From Bugula neritina (lineage: Eukaryota > Bryozoa > Gymnolaemata > Cheilostomatida > Bugulidae): a stretch of 64,000 nt of DNA. The DNA is taken from positions 30,802,004 through 30,866,003 of the forward strand of contig OZ037765.1 of assembly GCA_964035545.1 (NCBI GenBank), read 5' to 3'. The position numbers were made by a program, and so were the translations under genes. Numbering within the stretch: position 1 is the first letter of the stretch; each line of letters opens with the position of its first letter. The notes under the pieces are model-generated. The model was not told where the DNA came from, searched no databases, and saw only the letters and a program-made list of their open reading frames with translations. This document shows, piece after piece, positions 35,587-48,326 of this stretch.

Positions 35587-38175
35587 TTCAGGAGTCAGTT
35601 AATTCACTGGTTATCTTTATGTTTGTGTGAGTCAATAGAACACAGTCATTATTCCAATGATGTCCAACATGTAAATCTAATTCCTAATACTCCTAGTCTG
35701 GTGCTTGCAAATTAGTTGTATCAGTTTTCCCACCACTGTTACATCCTGCACCTTGATTAAGTGAATGCAATTAGCAATAAGTTCTTCATAAAATAATGTA
35801 TTGATTAGACACAAGGAAGAGGGAAAAGTGACAAGGAATGAAGTTGAACCAGTAGATGTTTTTCTCATTCCTTTATAATCTGTATAGCATTTAGGTGTAT
35901 ATATTATTATTTCATAGCCTATGTTGTAGGTGCTGCCTGGAGTAAAGCTGTCAGATCAAGTAGAACAATAGCTCTCAACTCTCACAGGGCTTCTTCATTG
36001 ACATGGCTTTATGCTGAAGTGTCCAAGCTGGATCTGTGCATGCTCACTGCTTTATTATTTCATTTATAATATAGCCTTTTCACCTGTCTGTACATTACGC
36101 CTTTGTTGATATGAACTGTATGTCAAAACTCATGAATATTTACTTCCTTTAATAATTTATTCACTCTTAGCGAGTGAAGTTGGAGCTTTATGGTTATGGC
36201 ATACCAATTGTTGTAATAATTTCTTTCACAATCAACTGTTTATTTTCATATATTAAGTTTTCTTCTTGCTTCTATATGAATTTCAAAAAAGCATATGCAT
36301 TCATTTCCCTGCCAGTTAATATTTAGTATTATATAACTGCAGTACTGCAGTTCACAGTTTCTGGCATATACCAATTTCATTAAAGCTAGCATGTATTATT
36401 GTCATAATATTTTATTTCTTTACAAAATATTATAATAAGTATTTTTTTACAGTCCTACTCATTATATAATTAGATATACTCTAAAATAAATACATATAAT
36501 ATACGAACACTCGTTTATTCAACACAATTCTGTTACATTTTCAACTCTTATCTACTCTGGTTGGAGACATGATACCTACATCTCAAAACATGTCCAAGAG
36601 TGTGTTGTGTGACTAACATCTGGAGGAATGTGTACGCCGACTTCAAACATCATGTTTTGAAAGTTGAGCCACAGTCAACATCACAACAAAGTCACACCTG
36701 GCCATGTTAACTCTTTCTGCAGCATTTCTCTACACACCTGGCCATGTTAATTCTTTCTGCAGCATTTCTCTTATACATCTGGCCATGTTGGCTCTTTCTG
36801 TAGCATTTCTCTACACACCTGGCCATGTTAACTCTTTTTGCAGCATTTCTCTTATACACCTGGCCATGTTGGCTCTTTCTGTAGCATTTCTCTACACACA
36901 CAGACAAGTTCTACACCCTAAAAATCTCACTTGGAATAAGTATAACAATACTTAATGCTTTATCTAATGCCGCAATAGTTTAGTTAAGGCACATGATGAA
37001 CTGTTCCATTAAGTAAAATGCAATCAACATAATATATCAACAAGAGATTTATTGAAAAGTTGTGTATTATAATTATTTGTATGCTTTGTAATATATTATA
37101 TGCATGCATGCACTTCTTGTAATATTTGATGTGTGATTTTAAATAAAAGAAGCTAATATAATGAATATAATATTGTGATACTAGTAGCCGGAAAACAAAT
37201 TATTATTAATTGACATGTGATATAAATAATTATAATAAGAAATGTATAGCCTATTACTTTTATTTGTAATAAAACATATGTAATGTAATGTAATATAATA
37301 TCATTTACGTGAGTTTATATAAGGTTATACATTCTAACTTTTTGGTTAAAACTAATAAGCTCCAACAACTACATTCTTCTTGACTGAAATGTTCAACATA
37401 GCTTTAATTACTAATAGTAATGGGTAATTTCAAAACCCACGCATTTAAATTTTAAGCAGTGAAGCTCAAAAGTTAAAGTTTTTTTATTTAGTGTCGTGAA
37501 GATACAAGCCGCCATCTTTTGCTTGTGCTTATTTTCCAGGTGTTGAGAGCTATTTACTCTATATACCATTTCTGTAGAGTTTTGGGAATGAATTACATTT
37601 TAATATTTACTAATTAAAAATAGTGCATACCGTGTCAGTCAGTGTGTTAATTATCTTACCTGGAGAATTATATTCAATATACAAAATTCCATATATTTAA
37701 TCACATTACAGTTTATATATAAACTTTGTTCCAGATGATTGCTATCTGACATACTAAATATAGTGCAGAGTGCCTTGCCTAGTTACAGTCTCTAAGTTTG
37801 TCCCTGATATGAATAGTTTTTAGTACACAGAAAAGGTGACACTCCTTTCATATCACAGCCTTTTGTTTCAGCTTTTCATACAGTTTGTTGAGCTGCACAG
37901 CATTTTAATCGAAATTTATCCACACACTTTTTATATTAAAATTGTTCATCATCGTTATACCTGCAATATATACCTAATGTAATTACATATCTACAGTAAT
38001 GTTCAGGTAAGTACATGAGAATATTATTTATAGCCATGGAAATGATGCCAGCGGTGGCAGCAGTGACATTAGTGGCAGCACACATATAGAATATATAATT
38101 AGAACAGTCACAAGAATGCACGCATGTATTATCCTGCTTGGCAACATCAGCATTATCATGCTTATTGATTGATGT
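35587..38175. other. MAF1 3' UTR and intergenic region
   Basis: AT-rich sequence without a gene. Candidate AATAAA at 36485-36490 lies about 900 bases past the MAF1 stop. A 40/41-bp tandem array lies at 36690-36900. Microsatellite-like TAATA runs lie at 37170-37300. Confidence 0.5.
36690..36900. repeat. 40/41-bp tandem repeat, 5 copies with an 81-bp higher order
   Basis: Each unit starts CACCTGGCCATGTTAACTCT and continues with CTGCAGCATTTCTCT. Two unit types alternate, so the true period is 81 bp, a multiple of three. This explains the open frames on both strands with a 27-residue repeat. I do not regard these frames as genes. Confidence 0.9.
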
Positions 38176-38290
38176 TATATATATAATGTATATCAGAGGG
38201 GTACACGCGAGAGACAGTTCATTCTATTGCTAGTACAATCACAAAGAAGGCTTTCATCTCTGCTCCATCTGTTCTGCTTTAAACATTAAG
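38176..38290 (+). promoter_or_regulatory. candidate promoter and first non-coding exon of the SPSB3-like gene
   Basis: TATATATAA at 38176-38185 is followed about 30 bases later by more complex sequence (GACAGTTCATTC). A strong donor GTGAGT begins at 38291. An acceptor (TTTATAG) ends at 39750, 75 bases before the coding ATG. This fits a TATA promoter and a 5' UTR exon of roughly 38208-38290. The second 5' UTR part carries a two-codon upstream ORF, ATG TAT TAG, at 39766-39774. All of this is inferred from signals. Confidence 0.35.
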
Positions 38291-39221
38291 GTGAGTGAAA
38301 CTTTAAAAGCATGAGAGTATATGAGAGTTATGCAATTTACTATATCCTATACATCATGTATCTGGTGTTATTTAATCTTTACTGCAATGCTCTGTTAGGT
38401 TTTTAGAAGAATATTTTTTGTAAATTTGTGTTACTTTGATAATCCTATCCTAATTACTCTATTTAGGCATTAAAAGTGTAGGAAAGTTGTTAATAAACCA
38501 GATGCTAGATTATTGAAGGTCTTATATTGATGCTTATTAGTAAATAATTATATTTTATAAGTTAAACATAAAACAGGCTACAAATATCTTAGTTTAGTTA
38601 TTCCACCAGTTGAACTGATTTTTCTATTAGTATTCATATTGCCTGATGTGTCACACACAATTGTTTTAGAGACTTTTAATTTTTGGTCAACATTTTCTTT
38701 AATTTTGTCAACAAAGACTTGAGTCATTTCTAGATTGATGTTTCACTTCAAACATTACAGATTAGCTTGTGCTGGAATATTGGAGTAGAAATAAGAATGT
38801 CAACTACGAAATACTTCAAATATTTCAGCTATGAGTCATATCCAAACTCATGCTTTAAAACAGCACAATGCACCCTTCTTTGTATTACTATTCACTGGTT
38901 ACTGAGCAATACAAACATAATATCTTCCAACTCAACTAGCTATAAACCTAGTATATATAAGTGAGGCTTACATGCCTGCCAAATCAATTTAAAAAGAGTT
39001 TATTATGGTTATTTTTAAGTTCATTTTTTTGTAAAATTATGTTATGGAAGTAACACTCTCGTTTAATCAATTACTTTATTTTCATTATTCTATCAGTTAT
39101 ACCCAGTATGTATATATTTACAATCTGTGATAGCTAGCAACTTTTAGGGCAGGTAGCAAATTACGATGATATGTTTATATACTTTCCATGAGCTACATGT
39201 TGAAAAAGGTGAAAAAATACA

Positions 39222-39280
39222 TTCTGTCAGTGGGGTTTGAACCCGTGACACACCTACTCACTGTAGAGCGAGTTCTCATT
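39222..39280 (-). mobile_element. tRNA-like B-box fragment (probable SINE remnant)
   Basis: On the minus strand AACTCGCTCTACAGTGAGTA is followed by CACGGGTTCAAACCCCACTG, which holds a good B box (GGTTCAAACCC). No clear A box remains upstream. It looks like the 3' half of a tRNA head. It lies in the presumed 5' UTR intron of the SPSB3-like gene. Confidence 0.45.
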
Positions 39281-39825
39281 CACATATTGGTTATTATTTC
39301 CTTATTTTCAAGGTATACTGTAACTTAGTTTTTAATTTTTGGCAGTGTAGGGTAATGAATTACTGCAATTGCATTTGCCAATAATTCATTTTTACAAATA
39401 GGCGTCAGTTAATAATGATAACAATAGAAGTAAACTATTATTTTTGGTGTCCTTGAACACAATCTATCAGCATAAAGGAATAGTATTGGCTTTCGTATTA
39501 TTAACACAAGCTGAATAACATTTATTGACCCCATACGGCATTAATTGAGATAATACAGAAAAAGTGTGCCTTTAATATGCTCTGTTTACATATCCTTTCA
39601 TAATTTCCTATGACATACAACGCAAGTTCTTGCTAGTAGTTCTTTGTCTGCTGCAACTCAAAAATATTTCATTGAAACAGCTGCTCACTGTTGAGTCAAA
39701 GTGAAAGGCGATAACACATTGCATTTAATCATCACTTCTTGTGTTTATAGGCGCTAGCTGCTGCTATGTATTAGAAAGTGTAATTAAGGCAGCATTTATC
39801 TTCCTCGTGAACTCAAACTGGCAGC

Positions 39826-42109
39826 ATGTTTCTGAGACCTATACAACAGCTTCAAGATATTGATCAAGGCTTTGATGTTCAAAACAGTCAGCACAAACCT
39901 GATAATGGAAGGTATGAAAATATGATTAAGTCAGTACTTATACCTGGTCAATGCTCTGTTCCAACATAGATTTTATTTCAAGGTAATTATTGAGTGGATA
40001 GTAATCTTCTAGAGTTGCGCCAGTTTAAGAGTTGAGTTGTGTTGAGTTGATTCTCTACTTCACCAGTTACTGCATAAATTGCGCTAAGCAGTTTGGCTAA
40101 AAAGATCAATTTATGATTCCAATAATATACTTGAAATTATAGATTCCCAGCATCAATTAGCAGTTATATTAAGCTTTGAGAAGCCCGGTGGGAGATGACA
40201 CTGTGTTACTGTTTGATGCTAAAGGCTAAATCAGTTACTTAGGCAAACATCGAGCAGATTGTGGAGTTGTGACAGATTGCTCATTTACTATAGCATAATT
40301 ATGTTCTCTCACATCTCATTTACTAGATAGGCTACAGCATATGAGGCACACACTCTCATAATTAGAAGTATGTGCAGTTTCGGTTACTTTAAAAGGCCGC
40401 CTAATATTTATCACTTGTTTATGGTATTCACACTAGGCATATGTTCTGGCCTTTAAATCAAGGGACATAAATCCAATATAGGAAATAAAGCAGCAGTGTG
40501 TATACATCTGAAACTTTGGTTGTTTCAATAGTGTTTTATTTGTTGTGTTGTCTCTTTTTGAGATGAGGCTAAAAATAATAATTTATAAACTATAAATTAG
40601 AGTTAGAATAGGGCAGAAAATTCTCTCAGCTACTTTAGCATCAACGAAACATGTGCTTGTATTGTCTTTCTCAAAAATTAGAATCACAGAAAACCTTAAC
40701 TTATATCTATTGATTATTTTATACAAGTCTAGCTCCTGTTGGAAATCAAACTACTTTTGCAACATGAAATCATAACTTATATTGAATTGTTACTAAAAAC
40801 ATACATTAAGTTGGCTTTGTGTTTAAATCATTAGCAGTTTTAGGTGTGATATCACATCTTGTCTCCTATTTGATCCCATTAAAACAGAGCAGGTGACAAG
40901 GTTGACTTCTAAATTAGTTATACAATAACAAAACTGTGCTGGACTGCTACAAAGTTTAGAAAGAAATGTTGTTGTAGGCTTCATTATTCCACTCATCAGG
41001 TGAAAAGCCTTGTTACTATTACTAACTTTTATACTTTGGAGCTTCATAACTGATGCTGAAGAACAATAATTAGGCCTATATGAACTACAATAATTAAACT
41101 TTGGCTTGCCAGATGTTATAATGAGATTGCAAGTTCATCTATACATTGTACTTTTATTATGCTGGTTGCTAGTTATACATTTACCCTATCATAATTATAA
41201 GTCTATTCTATAGTGATCAATATTAAAGTACTTGATATGTTAACTTTATGATGGCTATTATGAAACTGTAAATTTACTTGGTTCATCACTTCTGCAAGTT
41301 GTCTTTTGTATAGTAAATTAATGTGTTATACAAGAAATTAATTATTTAGATTCTATAACGACCAGATCAACCAGTCCGTCCTCTCACAGAGTCATCAACA
41401 GGCAACTCCAAAGAAGTGGGTATCTGTGTGTGAATGTGATGATCCATGGACGTGGAGCAGAACCTACAAATCCCACGAAGTGAAACTATATGGCGAATTC
41501 GGTAAATCCGCTTTCTTTCATCCCAACTGGAGCAATGGCACAGTTGCCGTGAGAGGAGAGAAAATACTCAATGGTGGCATACATTACTGGGAGATTCGGT
41601 TGTCCCAAAGAGTCTTTGGTACAAGCATGATGTTTGGCATAGGAACTGCCAAAACGAGGCTACACGTAGACGCGTTTGTCAATCTCTTGGGAGAGGATTG
41701 CAATAGCATGGGACTTTCTCATAAAGGGGTAGCTTGGTACAATGGCATATGGAAGCAATATACTAAACCATTCCGAGAAAATGAAGCTACTACCATAGGA
41801 CTATTATTCAACGGCGTCAAAGGTACACTGACATATTACAAAGATGGCGAGTGTTTAGGTGTTGCATTCGATGGACTGAACAACATTAGAGAGAATTTGT
41901 ATCCCGTAATCACGTCATCTGCTGCTAAAACTGAGATGACACTAGTTAATACCAGACGCTGCTTTACCAGTCTGCAAGACAGATGCCGGCACGTGATTCT
42001 ACAGCACATAGACTCATTGTCTAGCATCCCATCTCTGCCCATATCACACACCACCAAGGAATTCTTGCAGGAAAATGTCACCAGCGTTACATCCAGTTCA
42101 CTGCAGTGA
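39826..42109 (+). CDS. SPSB3: SPRY domain and SOCS box protein, SPSB3-like
   Basis: Two coding exons, 39826-39911 and 41350-42109, join in frame to 281 residues (human SPSB3 355). SPSB proteins are substrate adaptors of Cullin-5 ubiquitin ligases, with the SPRY domain binding substrate. In human, SPSB3 has been reported to target nuclear cGAS. The SPRY domain covers about residues 65-235. It includes HYWEIRLSQRVFGTSMMFGI (human: [20 protein letters not shown]), GLSHKGVAWYNG and GTLTYYKDGECLGVAFDGL. DDPWTW at 59-64 matches the SPSB3 lead-in. The C-terminus (about 241-270, CRHVILQHIDSLSSIPSLPI) corresponds to the divergent SOCS box of SPSB3. The N-terminus is shorter than in human, and a lineage-specific SPSB paralogue is not excluded. 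Intron 1 is 1.4 kb and featureless. Confidence 0.87.
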
Positions 42110-43825
42110 CCAATCAATTACATACTACTCAACTATTTATTTCTATACAAAGTTTAACTGGATGTGGACATTTTGTTGTCAGGAAGGTCACCTAAAGTGT
42201 CAATTAACGGTTTAGCATTTTATAAAAGCTGGTAGTTGGTATGAAAATAGGTTATGTATTGGGTGCAAGTTGATGGCTTCCGAGTTGTAGAGCCTTGCGA
42301 TTGGAGAATGCCAGGTTTACTAATGAATGGTAAATAACTTAAAAACAATGTTGTGGAAAGAATGAATGTCAGTATATTGATTATACTCTAGATAAGTTTA
42401 TCATTAGTATGGGTGCCACTTGAATGCTCTACAGTGCAGTATCAGAATCCAATGTGTCACCTGCCATCTCTGTTGTTGCTGTTTAATTTGTGCATAATTT
42501 ACTGGCACATTTTTTAGCTATTAGACATGCTGCATCACGTTGTAAATGTTTTATTGTTTTCAATTACATAAATTATGTTGTATAATACATGTCCTTACCA
42601 ATTCAATCAACATTGTTGTTATTTTATAATCTGCTGTCTTTTACATTCTGTGATCTCATACAATAATATTATGAGCCCAAGTCACGACAGTGCTAGTCAA
42701 AATTAGTAATGAGCAGGTGTGTGGGCTTGGAAATTCATTATTTATTTAGCATCATCATTATAGATATGGTTCCTCCAATTGTTGTAGTTTTGGTAATAAA
42801 TGTTTAGAAATCATTTAATTTCAGTAGTTATAATAAACAACAAAGCACTAGTTGAGGTGCCATTGTTAGTCAAATAGGACAATTTGCAGTATTGCAAGAT
42901 CACACCAAGTTAAAATAATTTGCTCTATTCCTAAAGAAATAAGAATACATATTAATAATGTAAGGCCTGCAACTCCATGAACACTACACTGGACTTTATG
43001 AAGCCTTTAAATATGTTTTCATAGGATACTGACATAGTCCTTCCGATGTAAAGGCTAAGCTACTCTTTTCCAAAGGGGAAACAAATCTGGAAAAACAGAA
43101 TTTATTTTATATATATGCACAAAAGTTTCTGTCAATACCCCCCCCCCCTGCATCGTCATACTGGTGTAGCCACAGTGTATACGTAATATAATACCATACC
43201 AGACACCTTGGCACGTCACCTTTTAAATGCTAAGATGCTTAGCAGTAGTTTCATGGATGCAACAGACATGCCTGGGTCAACGGAATAAGTAACTATAAGC
43301 AACACATCTTTAGTGACAGCTGAGAGTAAATCACATGTCAGGGTGGCCTTTATTGCACGAACCAGCAAGCAAGATGCTCTAGTAAGCACCTCTGTTATAA
43401 TAGAGTCAGCTCCAACATAATACCAATGAATCCACTATTGAGTGGCAATTTAATTAATTGTATTAGCAGATTACTGATACACCTCATCCTCTGTAATTAT
43501 TTATTGTAATCATTAGTTTGTGCATTGAGGGGCTGACACTACCCTAATGTTTGCTGTCAGTTGGATCAATCAATATCAAACAGATAGACAGCCGATGCCA
43601 AAGGGTCAGCTGCCCAACCTAGCCATTGTCAACATGTGTCAGCTCCCAGATAGTTGGAAAAAACGCATCAACTCCCATAGAAGCTGTCCTTTATATAATT
43701 AAAAGGGGAGCAATTAATGCCAATTTACTAGCTGAAGGGAAACTAATAATTGAGATACATAGTATGACAGCTGTCTGTAGGATTGGCATTTATTTTCAAT
43801 ATTATAATGAAATGATAAAATTACA
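42110..43825. other. convergent intergenic region SPSB3 / EIF3H
   Basis: Two 3' UTRs meet here. AATAAA for the plus strand is at 42795-42800. TTTATT at 43789-43794 is AATAAA on the minus strand, only 32 bases past the EIF3H stop, so the EIF3H 3' UTR is very short. A poly-C run lies at about 43139-43148. No gene was seen. Confidence 0.55.
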
Positions 43826-46800
43826 CTATATATTACTAGCAGAAGGTTGCAAAGCGTCAGCCATCAAAAGTTTGCCGAAACTTTGCGTGGAGAACTGAAG
43901 CAGTTCGTCGGCATATGTGTCTACTTGGGCGCTAAGCAACAGTCCTTCTAGCCTTTGTGCAGGTGGAAGAGCTTTGAAGTTTTTGTGTATATCATCATCT
44001 CCTACAGGGTCTTCTCCTCGGGCTATTCTCTGCTGATCCTCCAAGTGCTGCAAGAGTAACCATGGTAACCAACAGTAAACAGATGAAACATGTTATAGTA
44101 ACCAGTGTCAATATACTATAGTTCATACCAGCAGCTAAAAATTCTAACCTCATGACTTTGTGAAAAGGTTGAGGCACAAGACTTATTGACAGGAAATGAC
44201 ACAATAAATCAGCCAGAGCTGAACACTGGTCAGGCAAAAGTGGCATTTCCTGGCAAGTGCACTACCAACAATCAATCCACTTGTCGGAAATGTCAACTAA
44301 ATGCAAATTATAGAAATTTTTCCAAAATTAGGCTACAGTATATACTAAATGGTAGCAAATCTAACAATACCAGCAAAGCAGCTATTTTTTCCAAATACTA
44401 TGACAACCACAGTTAACATAGATATACTGTAAATTTCACAAAGTTTGAACCCCAAAACCTTGCTATAAACAGCTGAAAGGTTGCATTATCTAGTGTCTAT
44501 ACACCAGAGAGTCTTATATCCCATTAAAACAGTTGAAATCACAGTTTTATCATGTGAACCACTGCAAGAGAGTACACTGTAGAGTTCAAGCATCATATGT
44601 TGGTGTCTCCCATTGATGAGAAATTAACAAAGCATATGAGTTTTAAATAAACAAATTAGTTACATCTCAGTTAATATTTCTTTTTGTTTAAAATTTGGAG
44701 ATATATGCTATTATTTCTAATCACTAATCACTTACATCAATAAACTAAGCTCCTATTCTTGAACTGGTCAGATAATAACATTCACTCCATAAATTCTAAC
44801 AATTAAAATGATGGCAGACCGGACAAAGTGTAACACTGGGTTACTGAACTGCGCAGTTAGTTATGCACTGACCGACATCCAATTAGTCAGACTTTCAAAA
44901 ATCTAAAATTTTGAGTTAAATAAAACTGTTGAAACTAGTATCACAACAACCTCAAGACAACCAGTCCCACTATTTCCATTTATTATCTACTGACATTGAG
45001 TTTAGAAGCCTTGGCATTGTTTTCTATTAGGATCAGGAGTTTGCAACCTGCATTAGCCAATAGTTTCTAGGCCAAAACCTTGACAAAAGATACCCAGGGG
45101 ACATAATTTGTTATAATCAGCATTGGCAATAATTGATAATACTTTGAATATACTCTAGTATGAAGTTGTGAACTCCCGCGAGGACAATATCATTTCCTAT
45201 TCACGGTAGGCATGAACAAGCGTTTTTACACACTGCAACCTTCAGCTGATGCTCTCCAGCTTGCGGAGTTGTGATCAATACCACCACCACCTGATTGCGA
45301 GGTTATTCCAGCCCCCCCCCCCCCTTAACATATAATCTCAGCAGGGGTGAAAAGCACGTGGAGCTCCAAGAAATGTACTCTGAGAAGATAATAAAACGTG
45401 TTTAGTGCTTCACTTCACCCCTGCTTCACATATGCTCATTTAACTGGAGAAATGCTTTGGCCTCAGATACATTTTTTTTGAAAGTGACATAAAATTGTGA
45501 CTATTTTAAAAATGAGATATGAAAGTGCGGATATCGCCTTGATACATGCTCTGCCCCATCAGCTAGTTCTTAAGTTGAATACCTTGCAGTGAAACTATAT
45601 GAATAACATATACTTTACTGATTAATAGAACGTGATTTCATTTCATTTTCATGTTGCATAGATTTAAAATCAAAAAAAATTTTTGTACTAAGCTTAATGA
45701 ATTTTACAAAGCTGATAAAAGAAAGATAACAAACAATTAGAATATAATAACACTACTACTGACCCTTTTTGTGAGTTGTGCATCCTTGCTTTGCTGCTGC
45801 TTAGCACACAGTTTCTGGTAGTTATGGTACTTGTTGGTGTCTTGAGAGAGGTCGTCCACAGTGTCCATCAGTAACCGAAGGTAATTCTCCATGACATTGC
45901 TAAAATGTATCAAATCATAATGTATTTAGATAGCATGACATAAATAATTGGTTATTCATCAACAGAAATAATTTGATGGTGTCTGTTTAGACAGAGTGGG
46001 TGGTTTGAGAGGTATAACTGATTCTAAACCGAGTAACTCATAAATCCACAAGTTTGACGTATTTGAAACCGTATTTGAAACCGGAATAAAAATCTATATC
46101 CTCGATAGCAGGGCCAGGTTATAAAAGTTCTGCTGTCTTATTTAAATGAAGTCAAAAGCTAGAACTTTAAAAGATCAAAGAAACTAGTTATAGATGGGGG
46201 GGGACTTCGGATTATCAAAAACCATCAAATGTAGTCAAAAAGCAAAAAATACGATAAACTAAGAGTAAGCCAGCTGTTATATTGATGAAGACAACAAGCT
46301 ACAAATAGCAACCCAACACAAGGATAACTAACCCTGTAGCCATGTCCAGGTTGTTGAACGTAGATTTACAGGTAGTTAATTTATCTTCTATTTCACAGAG
46401 CGCTACATTCATCAGGTGGGAGTTTCTTATGACAAGAGGAATTTCCTCAAACACTGTTTCAAAGCTCAGTCCTTTAGCTTTAATCCTAAGAAATAGATAT
46501 TCATATTAGACAACATGATGTCACTTTAACAAGCCATATGAGAATTTCACATGAAGCTCTTTGGATAAAAGTTTTGCTAATTCATACATTAATAATGTTC
46601 CCAATGATTACACCTTTTGAAAAGTTCATGTTTTTTTTATTTATTTAAAATTATTAGAAACTGAATTTTCATTCACATTAAGCTTAAACGAACTCAAAAG
46701 TCATGGGAAAAGATTTACTAGCATGTCCACAATTTAGTGCAAACAGGCCTTTCATATACTGCGTGCTTATTTATCTCTTAAAATGAGGAGCAAGGGTTGA

Positions 46801-48326
46801 CAATCCCAAAAGCACTAACTATGTACAAACACTCACATATCAGTTGAAAAGTCTTCCTTTTGTTTCATCTCCATAACCGCTTCAGATAGCCTGAAAGCCC
46901 GAAGACTCAACTGATCTTTAGCTGTTTTTGTCGGGTCGTATATTATGGCCACCGACTCTTCTATTTCTGATTGGTATGTGAATTGAGAATCAAAAAGAGC
47001 TTTGTTTAGGAAAGAGCCGTAGAATGTGCTCTGATACCAGCCAACGTGAAGATGGTCTACATTCACGTGTCGCAAGTTCCTCATCATGTCCACCTGATAG
47101 TTCACTAAAAATCACGCTCAGCATTGAGAGTAACATCACTGCTAATTTGCGATAACAGGAGACATTTTCATATACCCAAATGTTTTTATTTTAAACCAAA
47201 ACTTGCAACAGTATTTCTAATAAAACGAGTGAAAAACAAAATATATGTACAATAAGCAAAGAAAAAAGCATATAAGATTTGGCCAGTGCAAAAGAACAAC
47301 ACGCATACCCAACTAGTTCAAACTTATTCCACAGCTATCAAGGTCAAGGTTATCTTACAGATATCAAGGTCATCTTCCGCAGGAGTTCTCGGAATAGGAA
47401 AGCAGTTAGTAATCTCTAACTTCTGATCAGCAACCAGTCCAAGAAGGACACCTTGCACGAGGTCAATGCCATCCACTGATTCCTCTTGACAGTGTTTGAT
47501 TATTTTGAGAGCAACCTAAAAAAATTGCAATACTTACACTTATGAACATACAATTTGTAATGGCCTCTCACCATCTCAACACACACAGATAGTAAAACAT
47601 TAGTATAAGTAAGACCATGCAGTTTAACAAAAAATACTCATCACTGCTAGCTATGACAGTTACAGTTATACTATAAGCTATGCTTTTGCTTTGCTTAACA
47701 CTCCCTATAAAACTACGGACTAAAGTTGTTACAAGTATCTGACACATCAGCTTTTACAAGGAAATGTGAAAGATTAAGTACACAAGTAACCAATAGTTAT
47801 TATGTTACTCTATTAACATCATGGCATACGAACTGGGAATTAAAAAGAGCTTTGTTTAACCATTGCTTAAACTTCAGGCTTAGCTAAAAATTTAGTCCTG
47901 TGGTATGAGTATGAAATAATCAACAAATGAACAAACAATATTTTTAATTGTAAAACTAAAACTGAAAGTAAATGTAATAATTTGTATTACAAACTAAATT
48001 TGATATTTAAACTCAAACTAATACTAAATGTAACACTAATACTAATAGATAATAGTTAAAGTTGTAGTGATACTGACAGTAAAATAAAAATACAAATTTA
48101 GTAAAATTTTATCTTCAGCTTCAAGTTCACAAGTTCCAATTTTAATTAGGAATAAATTTAAGTAAATAAACTTAAAAATAAAACAGGAATTCAACATTTA
48201 CTAATTAAAAAAACAATACAATTTTATTAATTTAATATAAGTATTATCACGTGGTAATTAGTAATAACTTACCAGTCCTTCAAGCTGCACCAATGAAACG
48301 GGCGATTCTTTTTTTCTTGTGGCCAT
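43826..48326 (-). CDS. EIF3H: eukaryotic translation initiation factor 3 subunit h
   Basis: eIF3h is an MPN-domain subunit of the eIF3 octamer. Six exons, 48273-48326, 47359-47515, 46837-47104, 46333-46485, 45764-45899 and 43826-44047, join in frame to 329 residues (human 352). Conserved parts are [31 protein letters not shown] (MPN core, about 19-65), [20 protein letters not shown] (77-96), [37 protein letters not shown] and [14 protein letters not shown] in the C-terminal helices. The end, [11 protein letters not shown], matches human LGKLFMAQALQ. The MPN domain lacks the full metalloprotease signature, as is normal for eIF3h. The start gives MATRKKES in an AACATGG context. The gene is head-to-head with HEATR6. 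Confidence 0.98.

Noticed and set aside
36704-36955. Hydrophobic 27-residue repeat frame on plus and an antisense partner
   Set aside because: Artefact of the 40/41-bp tandem array with an 81-bp higher-order period. No start context, splice links or known family.
41836-42117. 93-codon minus-strand frame
   Set aside because: Antisense to the SPSB3-like exon 2, whose plus-strand SPRY/SOCS product is clear.
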